Shown: positions 27,019 through 34,722 of the stretch, piece after piece | How positions within the stretch are numbered: the first letter of the stretch is position 1 | Layout: each line of letters opens with the position of its first letter | Assembly: GCF_003030345.1 (NCBI RefSeq) | Contig: NZ_CP028158.1 | Span: 3,472,001-3,536,000 of the forward strand | DNA length: 64,000 bases | Source: Plantactinospora sp. BC1 | GTDB taxonomy: Bacteria > Actinomycetota > Actinomycetes > Mycobacteriales > Micromonosporaceae | Reading direction: 5' to 3' | The notes under the pieces: model-generated | What the model was told of the DNA's origin: nothing | Database searches by the model: none | What the model saw: the letters and a program-made list of their open reading frames with translations, nothing else | Position numbers and translations under genes: made by a program

Positions 27019-27050
27019 CGCTATTGCTCGGCGTTTAGCCGTCAATAGCG
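27019..27050. repeat. Inverted repeat upstream of galE
   Basis: CGCTATTG (27019-27026) and CAATAGCG (27043-27050) around a 16-base loop, in an AT-rich stretch 31-62 bp upstream of the galE start. It is not followed by T residues on the galE strand, so it is more likely a 5'-UTR structure or protein site than a terminator. Confidence 0.5.
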
Positions 27051-27117
27051 GGATTACGGAGCATCCAGCCGGACGATATGTGGTCCGAGCCACACGGGGG
27101 GCGCAAACGACAGTAGT

Positions 27118-27129
27118 TACTGGCTAGTA
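27118..27129. promoter_or_regulatory. Candidate operator/promoter for fadA
   Basis: Palindrome TACT-N4-AGTA (27118-27129), flanked by G/C one base further out on each side, overlapping a TAGCAT -10-like box (27128-27133). It lies 48 bp before the fadA start; position and symmetry suit a TetR-type fatty-acid repressor, but no such regulator is in the window. Confidence 0.45.
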
Positions 27130-27176
27130 GCATCCGAGGTACCGCCCACCCGGGCCCCTGCGGCAAGGAGGCTCCA

Positions 27177-28376
27177 GTGCCCCGTGAAGTTCGGGATGTC
27201 GTCTTCGTCGACGGCGTCCGCACCCCGTTCGGCAAGGCGGGTGGGATGTACGCCCACACCCGCGCCGACGACCTGGTGATCCGCTGCATCCGCGAACTGC
27301 TGCGGCGCAACCCGCAACTCCCGCCGGAGCGGGTCGACGAGGTGGCCATCGCCGCCACCACCCAGATCGGCGACCAGGGCCTCACCATCGGCCGTACCGC
27401 CGCGCTGCTCGCCGGGCTGCCCAAGACGGTGCCCGGCTACGCCATCGACCGGATGTGCGCCGGGGCGATGACCGCGGTCACCACCGTGGCCGGCGGGATC
27501 GCGATGGGCGCCTACGACGTGGCCATCGCCGGTGGCGTCGAGCACATGGGCCGGCACCCGATGGGCGAGGGCGTGGACCCCAACCCGCGGATCCTGGCCG
27601 AGAAGCTGGTCGACCCCTCCGCGCTGGTGATGGGCTCCACCGCCGAGAACCTGCACGACCGGCTCCCACACATCAGCAAGGAGCGCGCCGACGCGTACGC
27701 GCTCGCCTCCCAGGTCAAGACCGCCAAGGCGTACGCCAACGGCAAGCTCCAGCCCGACCTGGTGCCGGTGGCGACCCGCGACCCGGAGAGCGGCTGGGGA
27801 CTCGCCACCGCCGACGAGGCGCCCCGGGAGACCTCGCTGGAGAAGCTCGGCACCCTGAAGACGCCGTTCCGCCCGCACGGCAAGGTCACCGCCGGCAACG
27901 CGGCCGGACTCAACGACGGGGCCACCGCCAGCCTGCTCGCCGCCGAGGACGTCGCCCGGGAACTCGGGCTGCCGGTGTCGATGCGCCTGGTGTCGTACGG
28001 CTTCGTCGGGGTCGAGCCGGAGGTGATGGGCTACGGCCCGATCCCGTCGACCGAGAAAGCGCTGCGGATCGCCGGGCTCTCCATCGACGACATCGGCCTC
28101 TTCGAGCTGAACGAGGCGTTCGCGGTGCAGGTGCTCGCCTTCCTCGACCACTTCGGCATCGCCGACGACGACCCCCGGGTCAACCCGTGGGGCGGGGCGA
28201 TCGCCATCGGCCACCCGCTCGCCTCCTCCGGGGTACGGCTGATGACCCAGCTCGCCCGGCAGTTCGCCGAGCACCCCGAGGTCCGGTACGGCATCACCGC
28301 GATGTGCATCGGCATCGGCATGGGCGGCACGGTCATCTGGGAGAACCCGAACTGGGAAGGCGGCGACGACAAGTGA
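27177..28376 (+). CDS. fadA: Acetyl-CoA C-acyltransferase (3-ketoacyl-CoA thiolase)
   Basis: Thiolase of 399 aa catalysing the last step of beta-oxidation, cleaving 3-ketoacyl-CoA with CoA. The nucleophile is Cys94 (RMCAGAMT); NEAFAVQ, GGAIAIGHPLASSG and the second Cys in MCIGIGMGG are all present. GTG 27177 has AAGGAGG with a 6-base spacer. It is followed 55 bp later by the multifunctional FadB-like subunit, so the pair should form the trifunctional complex. Confidence 0.95.
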   Translation: MPREVRDVVFVDGVRTPFGKAGGMYAHTRADDLVIRCIRELLRRNPQLPPERVDEVAIAATTQIGDQGLTIGRTAALLAGLPKTVPGYAIDRMCAGAMTAVTTVAGGIAMGAYDVAIAGGVEHMGRHPMGEGVDPNPRILAEKLVDPSALVMGSTAENLHDRLPHISKERADAYALASQVKTAKAYANGKLQPDLVPVATRDPESGWGLATADEAPRETSLEKLGTLKTPFRPHGKVTAGNAAGLNDGATASLLAAEDVARELGLPVSMRLVSYGFVGVEPEVMGYGPIPSTEKALRIAGLSIDDIGLFELNEAFAVQVLAFLDHFGIADDDPRVNPWGGAIAIGHPLASSGVRLMTQLARQFAEHPEVRYGITAMCIGIGMGGTVIWENPNWEGGDDK

Positions 28377-28413
28377 GCGCGAGGAGTGAGCCGGTTTTGC
28401 GAGCCCCGCAGTC
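28373..28413 (+). repeat. Candidate dispersed intergenic repeat between fadA and fadB
   Basis: A segment beginning at the fadA stop and containing GAGTGAGCCGGTTTTGCGAG followed by CCCCGCAGTC. I recall near-identical sequence at gene junctions of other Micromonosporaceae, so this may be a copy of a dispersed short element; only one copy is visible in this window. Confidence 0.4.
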
Positions 28414-28431
28414 CGATCGGAAGGTGGCGCA

Positions 28432-30531
28432 GTGACGGTTCCGCGTAACCCGAACGAGGTGGTCACCCGTTCGCTGCTCCGGCTGGTGAACCTGCCGGGG
28501 CTGGACCGGCCCGCCGCGCTGATCACCCTGGACAACGGGTTCGACCACACCAAGCCGAACACCTTCGGCCCGGCCGGACTGTCCAGTCTGGACAACGCGA
28601 TCACCGAGGCGCTCGCCGCCGAGCCGGCGTTCGTGGCGGTGACCGGCAAGCCGTACATTTTCTGCGTCGGCGCCGACGTCACCGGCATGCCGCTGCTCGC
28701 GGACCGCGACCAGGCCCGCGAGATCGGCCGGCTCGGCCACCGGGTCTTCGGCCGGCTGCGCACGAGCGCGGTGCCGACCTTCGCCTTCGTCAACGGCGCC
28801 GCGATGGGCGGCGGGCTGGAACTGGCGCTGCACTGCCACTACCGGACGCTCTCCGGCGGCGCCGCCGCGCTGGCCCTGCCCGAGGTCTCCCTCGGCCTGG
28901 TCCCCGGCTGGGGCGGCACCCAACTGCTGCCCAACCTGATCGGCATCGCCGGTGCGGCCCAGGTGGTCATCCAGAACCCGCTGATGCAGAACCGGATGCT
29001 CAAGCCGAAGCAGGCCGCCGAGCTGGGCATCGCGGACGTGCTCTTCGAGCCGGCCGACTTCCTGGAGCGCTCGCTGGAGTGGGCCGCGCAGGTGGTGCGC
29101 GGCGAGGTCCAGGTGACCCGGCCGGAGGTCGACCGGGAGATGTGGGACGGCGTGCTCTACTTCGCCCGGCAGACGCTCGACGAGCGGCTGCACGGCGCGG
29201 TCCCGGCCGCGAACCGGGCGCTGGAGCTGCTGGAGCTGGCCCGCGAGGCGCCGGACGCGCCCGCCGAGGGCGACCCGGACGGGCTGCCCAGGGGGATGGC
29301 CGCCGAGGTGGAGGCGCTGGCCGAGCTGGTCTTCAGCGAGGAACTGCGCAGCGGGCTCTACTCCTTCGACCTGGTGCAGCGCCGGGCCAAGCGACCGGTC
29401 GGGGCGCCGGACAAGGGCCTGGCCCGGCCGGTGACCAAGGTCGGCATCGTCGGCGCCGGCCTGATGGCGTCGCAGCTCGCGCTCCTCTTCGCCCGCCGGC
29501 TCCAGGTCCCGGTGGTGCTCACCGACCTCGACCAGTCCAGGGTGGACAAGGGCGTCGGCTACGTGCACGCCGAGATCGACAAGCTGGTCGGCAAGGGCCG
29601 GCTTCCCGAGGGTACGGCCGCCAAGCTGCGCGGCCTGGTCAGCGGCTCGGTCGACAAGGGCGTCTTCGCCGACGCCGACTTCGTGATCGAGGCGGTCTTC
29701 GAGGACCTGGCGGTGAAGAAGCAGGTCTGGGCGGAGCTGGAGAAGATCGTCTCCCCGGAGGCGGTACTCGCCACCAACACCTCCTCGCTCTCGGTCAGCG
29801 CGATGGCCGCCGACCTGGAGCACCCGGAGCGGGTGGTCGGGTTCCACTTCTTCAACCCCGTCGCGGTACTGCCGCTGCTGGAGATCGTCCGGGGCGAGCG
29901 GACCGACGACGCCACCCTGGCCACCGCGTTCGCGGTCGGCAAGGAGCTGCGCAAGTCCTGCGTACTGGTCGCCGACGCCCCGGCGTTCGTGGTCAACCGG
30001 GTGCTGACCCGGTTCCTCGGCGAGATCTTCGCGGCCGTGGACGCCGGCACCCCGCCCGAGGTCGCGGATGCCGCACTCGACCCGCTCGGCCTGCCGATGC
30101 GCCCGCTGGCGCTGCTCCAGCTCGTCGGGCCGGCGGTGGCGTACCACGTCGGCGGAACGCTGCACGCCGCCTTCCCGGACCGGTTCGGGGTCAGCGAGAA
30201 CCTGCGGCGGATCGCCGAGTCCGGTAAGCCGCTGGTGGTCGACGGCGACGTCAACCCGGAGGTGGCCGGGCTGCTGGAGGTCGGTTCCGCACCGTTGACC
30301 GCCGAGCAGGTACGCCAGCGGGCACTCGACGCGCTGGCCGAGGAGATCCGGCTGATGCTGGACGAGGGTGTGGTCGCCGAGCCGCAGGACATCGACCTCT
30401 GCATGATCCTCGGCGCCGGCTGGCCGTTCCACCTCGGTGGCGTCACGCCGTACCTGGACCGGACCGGCACCTCCGAGCGGGTCACCGGCCGCCGGTTCCT
30501 GCCCCCGGGCGTCGCGAGCCTGCCCGGCTGA
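28432..30531 (+). CDS. fadB: FadB-like enoyl-CoA hydratase/3-hydroxyacyl-CoA dehydrogenase
   Basis: Bifunctional beta-oxidation protein of 699 aa. The N-terminal crotonase domain (about 1-220) shows IFCVGADVTGM, AAMGGGLELALHCHYR and LPEVSLGLVPGWGGTQLL with both catalytic Glu positions. The dehydrogenase NAD domain starts near 335 (VGIVGAGLMASQLALLFARR; the last Gly of GxGxxG is Ala) and includes NTSSLSV and FHFFNPV; the C-terminal 3HCDH domains follow. GTG 28432 has GGAAGG upstream. A long hairpin 14 bp after the stop probably terminates the fadAB transcript. Confidence 0.94.
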   Translation: MTVPRNPNEVVTRSLLRLVNLPGLDRPAALITLDNGFDHTKPNTFGPAGLSSLDNAITEALAAEPAFVAVTGKPYIFCVGADVTGMPLLADRDQAREIGRLGHRVFGRLRTSAVPTFAFVNGAAMGGGLELALHCHYRTLSGGAAALALPEVSLGLVPGWGGTQLLPNLIGIAGAAQVVIQNPLMQNRMLKPKQAAELGIADVLFEPADFLERSLEWAAQVVRGEVQVTRPEVDREMWDGVLYFARQTLDERLHGAVPAANRALELLELAREAPDAPAEGDPDGLPRGMAAEVEALAELVFSEELRSGLYSFDLVQRRAKRPVGAPDKGLARPVTKVGIVGAGLMASQLALLFARRLQVPVVLTDLDQSRVDKGVGYVHAEIDKLVGKGRLPEGTAAKLRGLVSGSVDKGVFADADFVIEAVFEDLAVKKQVWAELEKIVSPEAVLATNTSSLSVSAMAADLEHPERVVGFHFFNPVAVLPLLEIVRGERTDDATLATAFAVGKELRKSCVLVADAPAFVVNRVLTRFLGEIFAAVDAGTPPEVADAALDPLGLPMRPLALLQLVGPAVAYHVGGTLHAAFPDRFGVSENLRRIAESGKPLVVDGDVNPEVAGLLEVGSAPLTAEQVRQRALDALAEEIRLMLDEGVVAEPQDIDLCMILGAGWPFHLGGVTPYLDRTGTSERVTGRRFLPPGVASLPG

Positions 30532-30545
30532 GCCGACCCGGCCAC

Positions 30546-30621
30546 GATCGCAGGTGATCAGGGACCTGTCCCGGCGAGTCGCACGGCGCGCTGTGCGACC
30601 TGGTCCCTGATCACCGCGATC
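30546..30621. terminator. Long hairpin after fadB
   Basis: Outer arms 30546-30566 and 30602-30621 pair over 20 bp with one bulged A; an inner GTCGCAC/GTGCGAC stem (around 30578-30599) extends the structure. Probably the fadAB terminator; the size is larger than needed, so a repetitive palindromic element is an alternative. Confidence 0.7.
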
Positions 30622-30740
30622 TGCCCGGACACCGCTGGTGTCCGGCGGTGGCCTGCCCGACCGGGCGGGGGCGCCGGCCGGGCAGGGCTCAAGATTCGCT
30701 TACCGGACTGAACTGCCACTGGACGTGGACTGGATTCGTC

Positions 30741-30810
30741 CCGTCGGGAGGACCCCGGAGGACTCCGGAGGACCCCGGAGGCCCACGGAAGCCCACGGAA
30801 GCCCCGACGG
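30741..30810 (+). repeat. Degenerate 10-bp tandem repeat
   Basis: Seven consecutive 10-bp units: CCGTCGGGAG, GACCCCGGAG, GACTCCGGAG, GACCCCGGAG, GCCCACGGAA (twice), GCCCCGACGG. The period is one helical turn. It lies 70 bp upstream of the radical SAM start. Confidence 0.65.
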
Positions 30811-30866
30811 AGGCATCCTTCACGGAGTCTCCACGTCCGGAACACAGTCGCCCCGCACCGGTTGCC

Positions 30867-30872
30867 TAGCGT
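30867..30872 (+). promoter_or_regulatory. Leaderless -10 box (TAGCGT) for the radical SAM gene
   Basis: TAGCGT, seven bases, then ATG 30880. Confidence 0.55.
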
Positions 30873-30879
30873 CGCAGGC

Positions 30880-32403
30880 ATGCGCGTCAAGCTGATCCTG
30901 CCGGCCCTGACCGAGGCGACCAGCCCGTTCTTCCGACCGATCAAGTACTCGCTGTTCCCGCCGCTGGGCCTGGCCACCCTCGCCGGCTATCTGCCGGAGG
31001 ACACCCAGGTGAGCCTGCACGACGAGCACGTCGAGCGGCTGGACCTGACCGACGATCCCGTCCCGGACCTGGTGGTGATCCAGGTCTACATCACCTCGGC
31101 CCGCCGCTCGTACGAGATCGCCGACCACTACCGGGCCCTCGGCGCGTACGTCGTCCTCGGCGGCCTGCACGTCACCGCGCTGCCGGACGAGGCGGCGGCC
31201 CACGCCGACACGATCTTCCTCGGTCCGGGCGAGGACACCTGGCCGCAGTTCCTCGCCGACCTGCGCCGGCGCGAGCCCAAGCCCCGGTACGTCTCCACCA
31301 CCCGGACCCTCGCCGGCCTACCCCCGGTACGCCGGGACCTGATCGCCCGGCACCGCTACCTGGTACCGAACTCGATCGTGGTCTCCCGGGGCTGCCCGCA
31401 CCACTGCGACTTCTGCTACAAGGACGCCTTCTTCGAGGGCGGGAAGTCGTTCTACACCCAGGCGGTCGACGACGCGCTGGCCGAGATCGAGCGGCTCCCC
31501 GGCCGGCACCTCTACTTCCTCGACGACCATCTGTTCGGCAACCGCCGGTTCGCCCGGGCCCTCTTCGACGGGATGGCCGGGATGGGCCGGCTCTGGCAGG
31601 CCGCCGGCACCGTCGACGCGGTACTCGCACCGGACCTGCTCGAACGCGCCGTCGACGCCGGGCTGCGCAGCCTCTTCGTCGGCTTCGAGACGGTCAACGA
31701 CGGCAACCTGGCGGCGACCCGCAAGCGGCAGAACGTCGGCCGGGACTACTCGGCGGTGGTACGGCGGCTGCACGAGCACGGCGTGATGGTCAACGGCAGC
31801 TTCGTCTTCGGGCTGGACGACGACGGGCCGGACGTCTTCGACCGTACGGTGGGCTGGGCGGTCGAGCAGGGGGTGGAGACGGCAACCTTCCACATCCTCA
31901 CCCCGTACCCCGGCACCGCGCTCTACGACCGGATGGTCGCGCAGGACCGGATCCTGCACCGGGACTGGGACCGGTACGACACCCGGCAGGTGGTCTACCG
32001 GCCGAAGGGGCTCACCCCGAGCCAGCTCACCGACGGCTACCACCGGGCCTACCGGGACTTCTACCGCTGGCCGGCGATCTGGCGCGGAGCCTCCACGAAG
32101 GAGAGTCTGCGCGGCCGGCTGCGGCACGTGGCGTACGCGGGCGGCTGGAAGAAGTTCGAGCCGGCCTGGCACACGCTGATCCGGGCCGGCCAGGTGCTGC
32201 ACGCGCTGCCGCTGCTGGAGGCGGTGCTCGGCGGCTTCGGCGAGCGGGCGTCGGGCCGGGGCACCGGCCGAGGCACCGGCCGGGCGGACACTGACGCCGT
32301 CGGTCCGGGCGTGGGTGCGGGCGTCGGTCCGGCCGGCGGGGGCGGGGCGAATCCGGTTGCGCCGCCGCTGGTACCCGTCGAGATTCAACGGCATGGATCG
32401 TGA
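30880..32403 (+). CDS. Radical SAM protein with N-terminal B12-binding-like domain
   Basis: Protein of 507 aa. The N-terminal Rossmann-like domain (1-135) has the layout of cobalamin-binding domains (YVVLGGLHVTALPDEAAAHA, FLGPGEDTW) but no DxHxxG motif. The radical SAM core follows, with cluster Cys172/176/179 in RGCPHHCDFC, then YFLDDHLFGNRRF and VGFETVNDGNL. This is the architecture of HpnJ/BchE-like enzymes. The C-terminal 45 residues are a Gly/Arg-rich tail (GRGTGRGTGRADTD). It overlaps the next gene, a methyltransferase, by 11 bp, so the two products likely act on the same substrate, which is unknown. Confidence 0.9.
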   Translation: MRVKLILPALTEATSPFFRPIKYSLFPPLGLATLAGYLPEDTQVSLHDEHVERLDLTDDPVPDLVVIQVYITSARRSYEIADHYRALGAYVVLGGLHVTALPDEAAAHADTIFLGPGEDTWPQFLADLRRREPKPRYVSTTRTLAGLPPVRRDLIARHRYLVPNSIVVSRGCPHHCDFCYKDAFFEGGKSFYTQAVDDALAEIERLPGRHLYFLDDHLFGNRRFARALFDGMAGMGRLWQAAGTVDAVLAPDLLERAVDAGLRSLFVGFETVNDGNLAATRKRQNVGRDYSAVVRRLHEHGVMVNGSFVFGLDDDGPDVFDRTVGWAVEQGVETATFHILTPYPGTALYDRMVAQDRILHRDWDRYDTRQVVYRPKGLTPSQLTDGYHRAYRDFYRWPAIWRGASTKESLRGRLRHVAYAGGWKKFEPAWHTLIRAGQVLHALPLLEAVLGGFGERASGRGTGRGTGRADTDAVGPGVGAGVGPAGGGGANPVAPPLVPVEIQRHGS

Positions 32404-33148
32404 GACGACGAGCCGGAACCGGGTCGCCTGGGAGACCGCCTCCGGCAAGCACGTCCGGGAATACCAGGACCTGCTCCGGCAGGCCCGCGACGGCTCGTCG
32501 CTCTTTCCGGCCGAGGTCGCGCTGCTCGGGCCGCTGCTGCGGTCGGCGCCGAGCGTCGTACACCTACAGAGCGGGCACGGCCTCGACGACGTCGCCCTGG
32601 TCCGGGCCGGGGCGCGCGCCGTCTGCGGCGTCGACTTCAGTTCGGTCGCGGCCACCGCCGCCGCCCGCCGGGCCGCCGAACTGGCGCTCCCCTGCCGGTA
32701 CGTCGTCGGCCGGCTGCCCGGCGCCCCGCTGCGGGACGGCTGCGCCGACCTGGTCTACACCGGCAAGGGGGCGCTGATCTGGATGCCCGACCTGACCGCC
32801 TGGGCCCGGGACGTCGCCCGGCTGCTCCGCCCCGGCGGCCACCTCTTCGTCTACGAGGGGCATCCGGCGGTACCGCTCTGGAGTTGGGACCCCGACGAGC
32901 CCCGGATCCGACCCGACCGCAGCTACTTCGGCCGGTCGCACGTCAACGACACCTTCCCGGCGAACGGCGCCGTGGAATGGCAGTCGACGCTGGGCGAGGT
33001 GGTCAACGCGGTACTCGGGGCCGGCCTCGAACTGCGCCACCTCGCCGAGTTCCCCGAACCGTTCTGGCGGCCGGACGGGGTCTCGGCGGCCGCCTGGCAG
33101 GGTCGGCTGCCGAACACGTACGCCCTGCTGGCCCGGCTGCCCGGCTAG
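32393..33148 (+). CDS. SAM-dependent methyltransferase, class I
   Basis: Methyltransferase of 251 aa. The SAM fold shows VVHLQSGHGLDDVALVRAGA (a motif I variant in which the usual DxGxGxG is LQSGHGLD), VCGVDFSSVA and RLLRPGGHLFVYEGHP; the C-terminus has EFPEPFWRPDG. Close relatives in actinomycetes are annotated as generic class I methyltransferases. ATG 32393 overlaps the radical SAM stop by 11 bp. A hairpin begins at its own stop codon. Confidence 0.85.
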   Translation: MDRETTSRNRVAWETASGKHVREYQDLLRQARDGSSLFPAEVALLGPLLRSAPSVVHLQSGHGLDDVALVRAGARAVCGVDFSSVAATAAARRAAELALPCRYVVGRLPGAPLRDGCADLVYTGKGALIWMPDLTAWARDVARLLRPGGHLFVYEGHPAVPLWSWDPDEPRIRPDRSYFGRSHVNDTFPANGAVEWQSTLGEVVNAVLGAGLELRHLAEFPEPFWRPDGVSAAAWQGRLPNTYALLARLPG

Positions 33149-33188
33149 TGCCCTGACCGGAAGCGTCGATGGTGTCGGTCAGGGCACT
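33147..33188 (+). terminator. Hairpin terminator after the methyltransferase gene
   Basis: Perfect 13-bp arms (33147-33159 / 33176-33188) around a 16-base loop, starting inside the stop codon. The right arm ends on the first base of the next gene's -10 box. Confidence 0.8.
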
Positions 33189-33193
33189 ACGCT
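33188..33193 (+). promoter_or_regulatory. Leaderless -10 box (TACGCT) for the HEAT-like gene
   Basis: TACGCT, six bases (CCCCTG), then ATG 33200; shares its first base with the preceding terminator arm. Confidence 0.6.
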
Positions 33194-33199
33194 CCCCTG

Positions 33200-33892
33200 A
33201 TGCGTCCGGAAGCCGTACTCGAACAGACCAACTGGCGGGCACTGGCACACAGCCACGGGCCAGCCTGGCCGGAGACGCCGCGACTCCTGGCGGGGTTACT
33301 GACCGGTGACCGTGACGACGCGCGGCGGGCTCTTTCCCACCTGTGGGAGGAGTTGTTCCACCAGGGCACCATCTACGAGGCGACACCCGCGGCGGCCCGG
33401 TTCGTCGCCGTGGCGCTGGCCGATCCGCGGGTCCGGGCCCAGCCCGGCCCCAGCCGCGAATATGGCGACGGACCGCTGCGGGCCGCACTGCTGCTCTGGC
33501 TGTCCCAGCTCGGATACGCGATGGGTGTCCAGTGGCGGGAATGGTTCGGCGATGACGCCGCCGGCGGCGAGAACATCGGCGGCCCGCTCCGCCCGATGCG
33601 GCAGCGACTCTTCGCCGTGGTCACCGCCTGCCTCGACGATCCCGACGGGAACGTACGCGACGCCGCCCTCATCGCCGCCGTGAACCTGGCCTCCGCACCC
33701 GAACTCACCCCGCACCGCGCCGCCCTGTCCGCCCGCGTCGGAGCCGCTGTCGCCGCCGACCCGCACTGGCGTCACACCGAAACCGCAATGCTCAACCTGC
33801 GTTACTGGGGTGGGCACGACCTTCGTCGGACGGAGCCCGCGCTACCGGCCTACGAGCCGCCGCAGGGCGCCTACGATGACGCCCCTTTCTAG
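33200..33892 (+). CDS. Helical repeat (HEAT-like) protein of unknown function
   Basis: Protein of 230 aa rich in amphipathic helices arranged like HEAT/ARM repeats (FVAVALADPRVRAQP, ACLDDPDGNVRDAALIAAVNLA). No signal peptide, membrane helix or catalytic motif. Such proteins usually mediate protein contacts; no partner is evident. Leaderless start. It ends before a bidirectional hairpin shared with the convergent VOC gene. Confidence 0.75.
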   Translation: MRPEAVLEQTNWRALAHSHGPAWPETPRLLAGLLTGDRDDARRALSHLWEELFHQGTIYEATPAAARFVAVALADPRVRAQPGPSREYGDGPLRAALLLWLSQLGYAMGVQWREWFGDDAAGGENIGGPLRPMRQRLFAVVTACLDDPDGNVRDAALIAAVNLASAPELTPHRAALSARVGAAVAADPHWRHTETAMLNLRYWGGHDLRRTEPALPAYEPPQGAYDDAPF

Positions 33893-33912
33893 TGCTCTGA
33901 GCAGGAACGCTG

Positions 33913-33949
33913 CCGGCGCGGAGCGGCCCGGGCGACCGCTCCGCGCCGG
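33913..33949. terminator. Bidirectional hairpin between convergent genes
   Basis: Perfect 14-bp arms (33913-33926 / 33936-33949) and a 9-base loop, between the stops at 33892 (+) and 33961 (-). Confidence 0.85.
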
Positions 33950-33960
33950 TGCGCCGTGGC

Positions 33961-34344
33961 TCAGCCGGCGCGCTCGGCGGCGCTCCGCTCGACGCAGAAC
34001 TCGTTGCCCTCCGGGTCGGCGAGCACCGCCCAACCGGTGCCGTCCGGCCGGCGGTGGTCGGCGACCAGGGTGGCACCGAGCCCGAAGAGCCGGTCGACCT
34101 CCTCGTCCCGGGTCCGGTCGGCCGGTTGCAGGCAGACGTGCAGCCGGTTCTTGCCCGACCTGCCCTCCGGTACCCGCTGGAAGAAGACCTGCGGGCTGAC
34201 GCCGTCCGGCGACAGCAGGGTGATCTCGTCGTCGCCCGGCTGGTCCTCCGGTCGCAGGGACCGGTCCAGCACCTGGGCCCAGAAGCTGGCGAGCCGGTAC
34301 GTGTCGGCGCAGTCGAAGCTGACGTTGTGGATGATGGAACTCAC
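33961..34344 (-). CDS. VOC/glyoxalase-like domain protein
   Basis: Single-domain vicinal-oxygen-chelate fold protein of 127 aa (IIHNVSFDCADTYRLASFWA, LHVCLQPADRTRDEEVD, WAVLADPEGNEFCV). The family covers glyoxalases, dioxygenases and antibiotic-binding proteins. One metal-site His (HNVSFD), HVCLQ and the final Glu in GNEFCVE are visible, so metal binding is possible. GTG 34344 has GGAGG four bases upstream; the frame is open further upstream but without supporting signals. Confidence 0.85.
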   Translation of the reverse strand: MSSIIHNVSFDCADTYRLASFWAQVLDRSLRPEDQPGDDEITLLSPDGVSPQVFFQRVPEGRSGKNRLHVCLQPADRTRDEEVDRLFGLGATLVADHRRPDGTGWAVLADPEGNEFCVERSAAERAG

Positions 34345-34722
34345 GGATCCTCCATGCGGGAGTGTGCGCCCCGCGGAGGAACGCGGGTCGGTCAGCGGTG
34401 GCCGAAGCGAGGCGCGGGACAGGACAGCGCAACCATCTACCGCACCTCCTCCCATGATCCGGGCTGACGGCGGCAAGCCTCGCACGAAAGATCAAGATCG
34501 GCAACCGGGATTTCCACCGTGGGTCGGGCCGGGCTCCGCCGACCGGCCGGGCGGGACGGCGCGACGACAACGCCAAGCACACGGACGGCCACCGGGCGGT
34601 GAGCGACACGCCGGAAATTCGGCCGGTACACCGGCCGGACCGGTTCGGCCGTAAGGATGAGCGGTCAGGCCGGCTGGTCCGCTGGGCCGAGAGGAAGCAC
34701 GACGACAGGCAAGGAGCGATCG
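34345..34722. other. 378-bp divergent intergenic region
   Basis: Separates the VOC gene (-) from the DUF2637 gene (+). I see no gene in it and no clear -10 box on either strand. The middle (around 34430-34500) is relatively purine-rich on the + strand, with AAAGATCAAGATC. Confidence 0.5.

Larger units (their letters stand above)
30532..30879. other. 348-bp intergenic region with hairpin and 10-bp repeats
   Basis: No gene recognised. It holds the long hairpin (30546-30621), a run of degenerate 10-bp units (30741-30810), and the -10 box of the radical SAM gene at its end. Confidence 0.6.

Noticed and set aside
27019..27050. Rho-independent terminator upstream of galE
   Set aside because: The T tract lies on the wrong side of the hairpin for the strand being read, so it is reported as an inverted repeat only.
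30741..30810. CRISPR array
   Set aside because: Units are 10 bp, contiguous and degenerate, with no spacers; no cas gene is in the window. The 18-bp, 14-bp and 21-bp arrays are rejected as CRISPR for the same reason.
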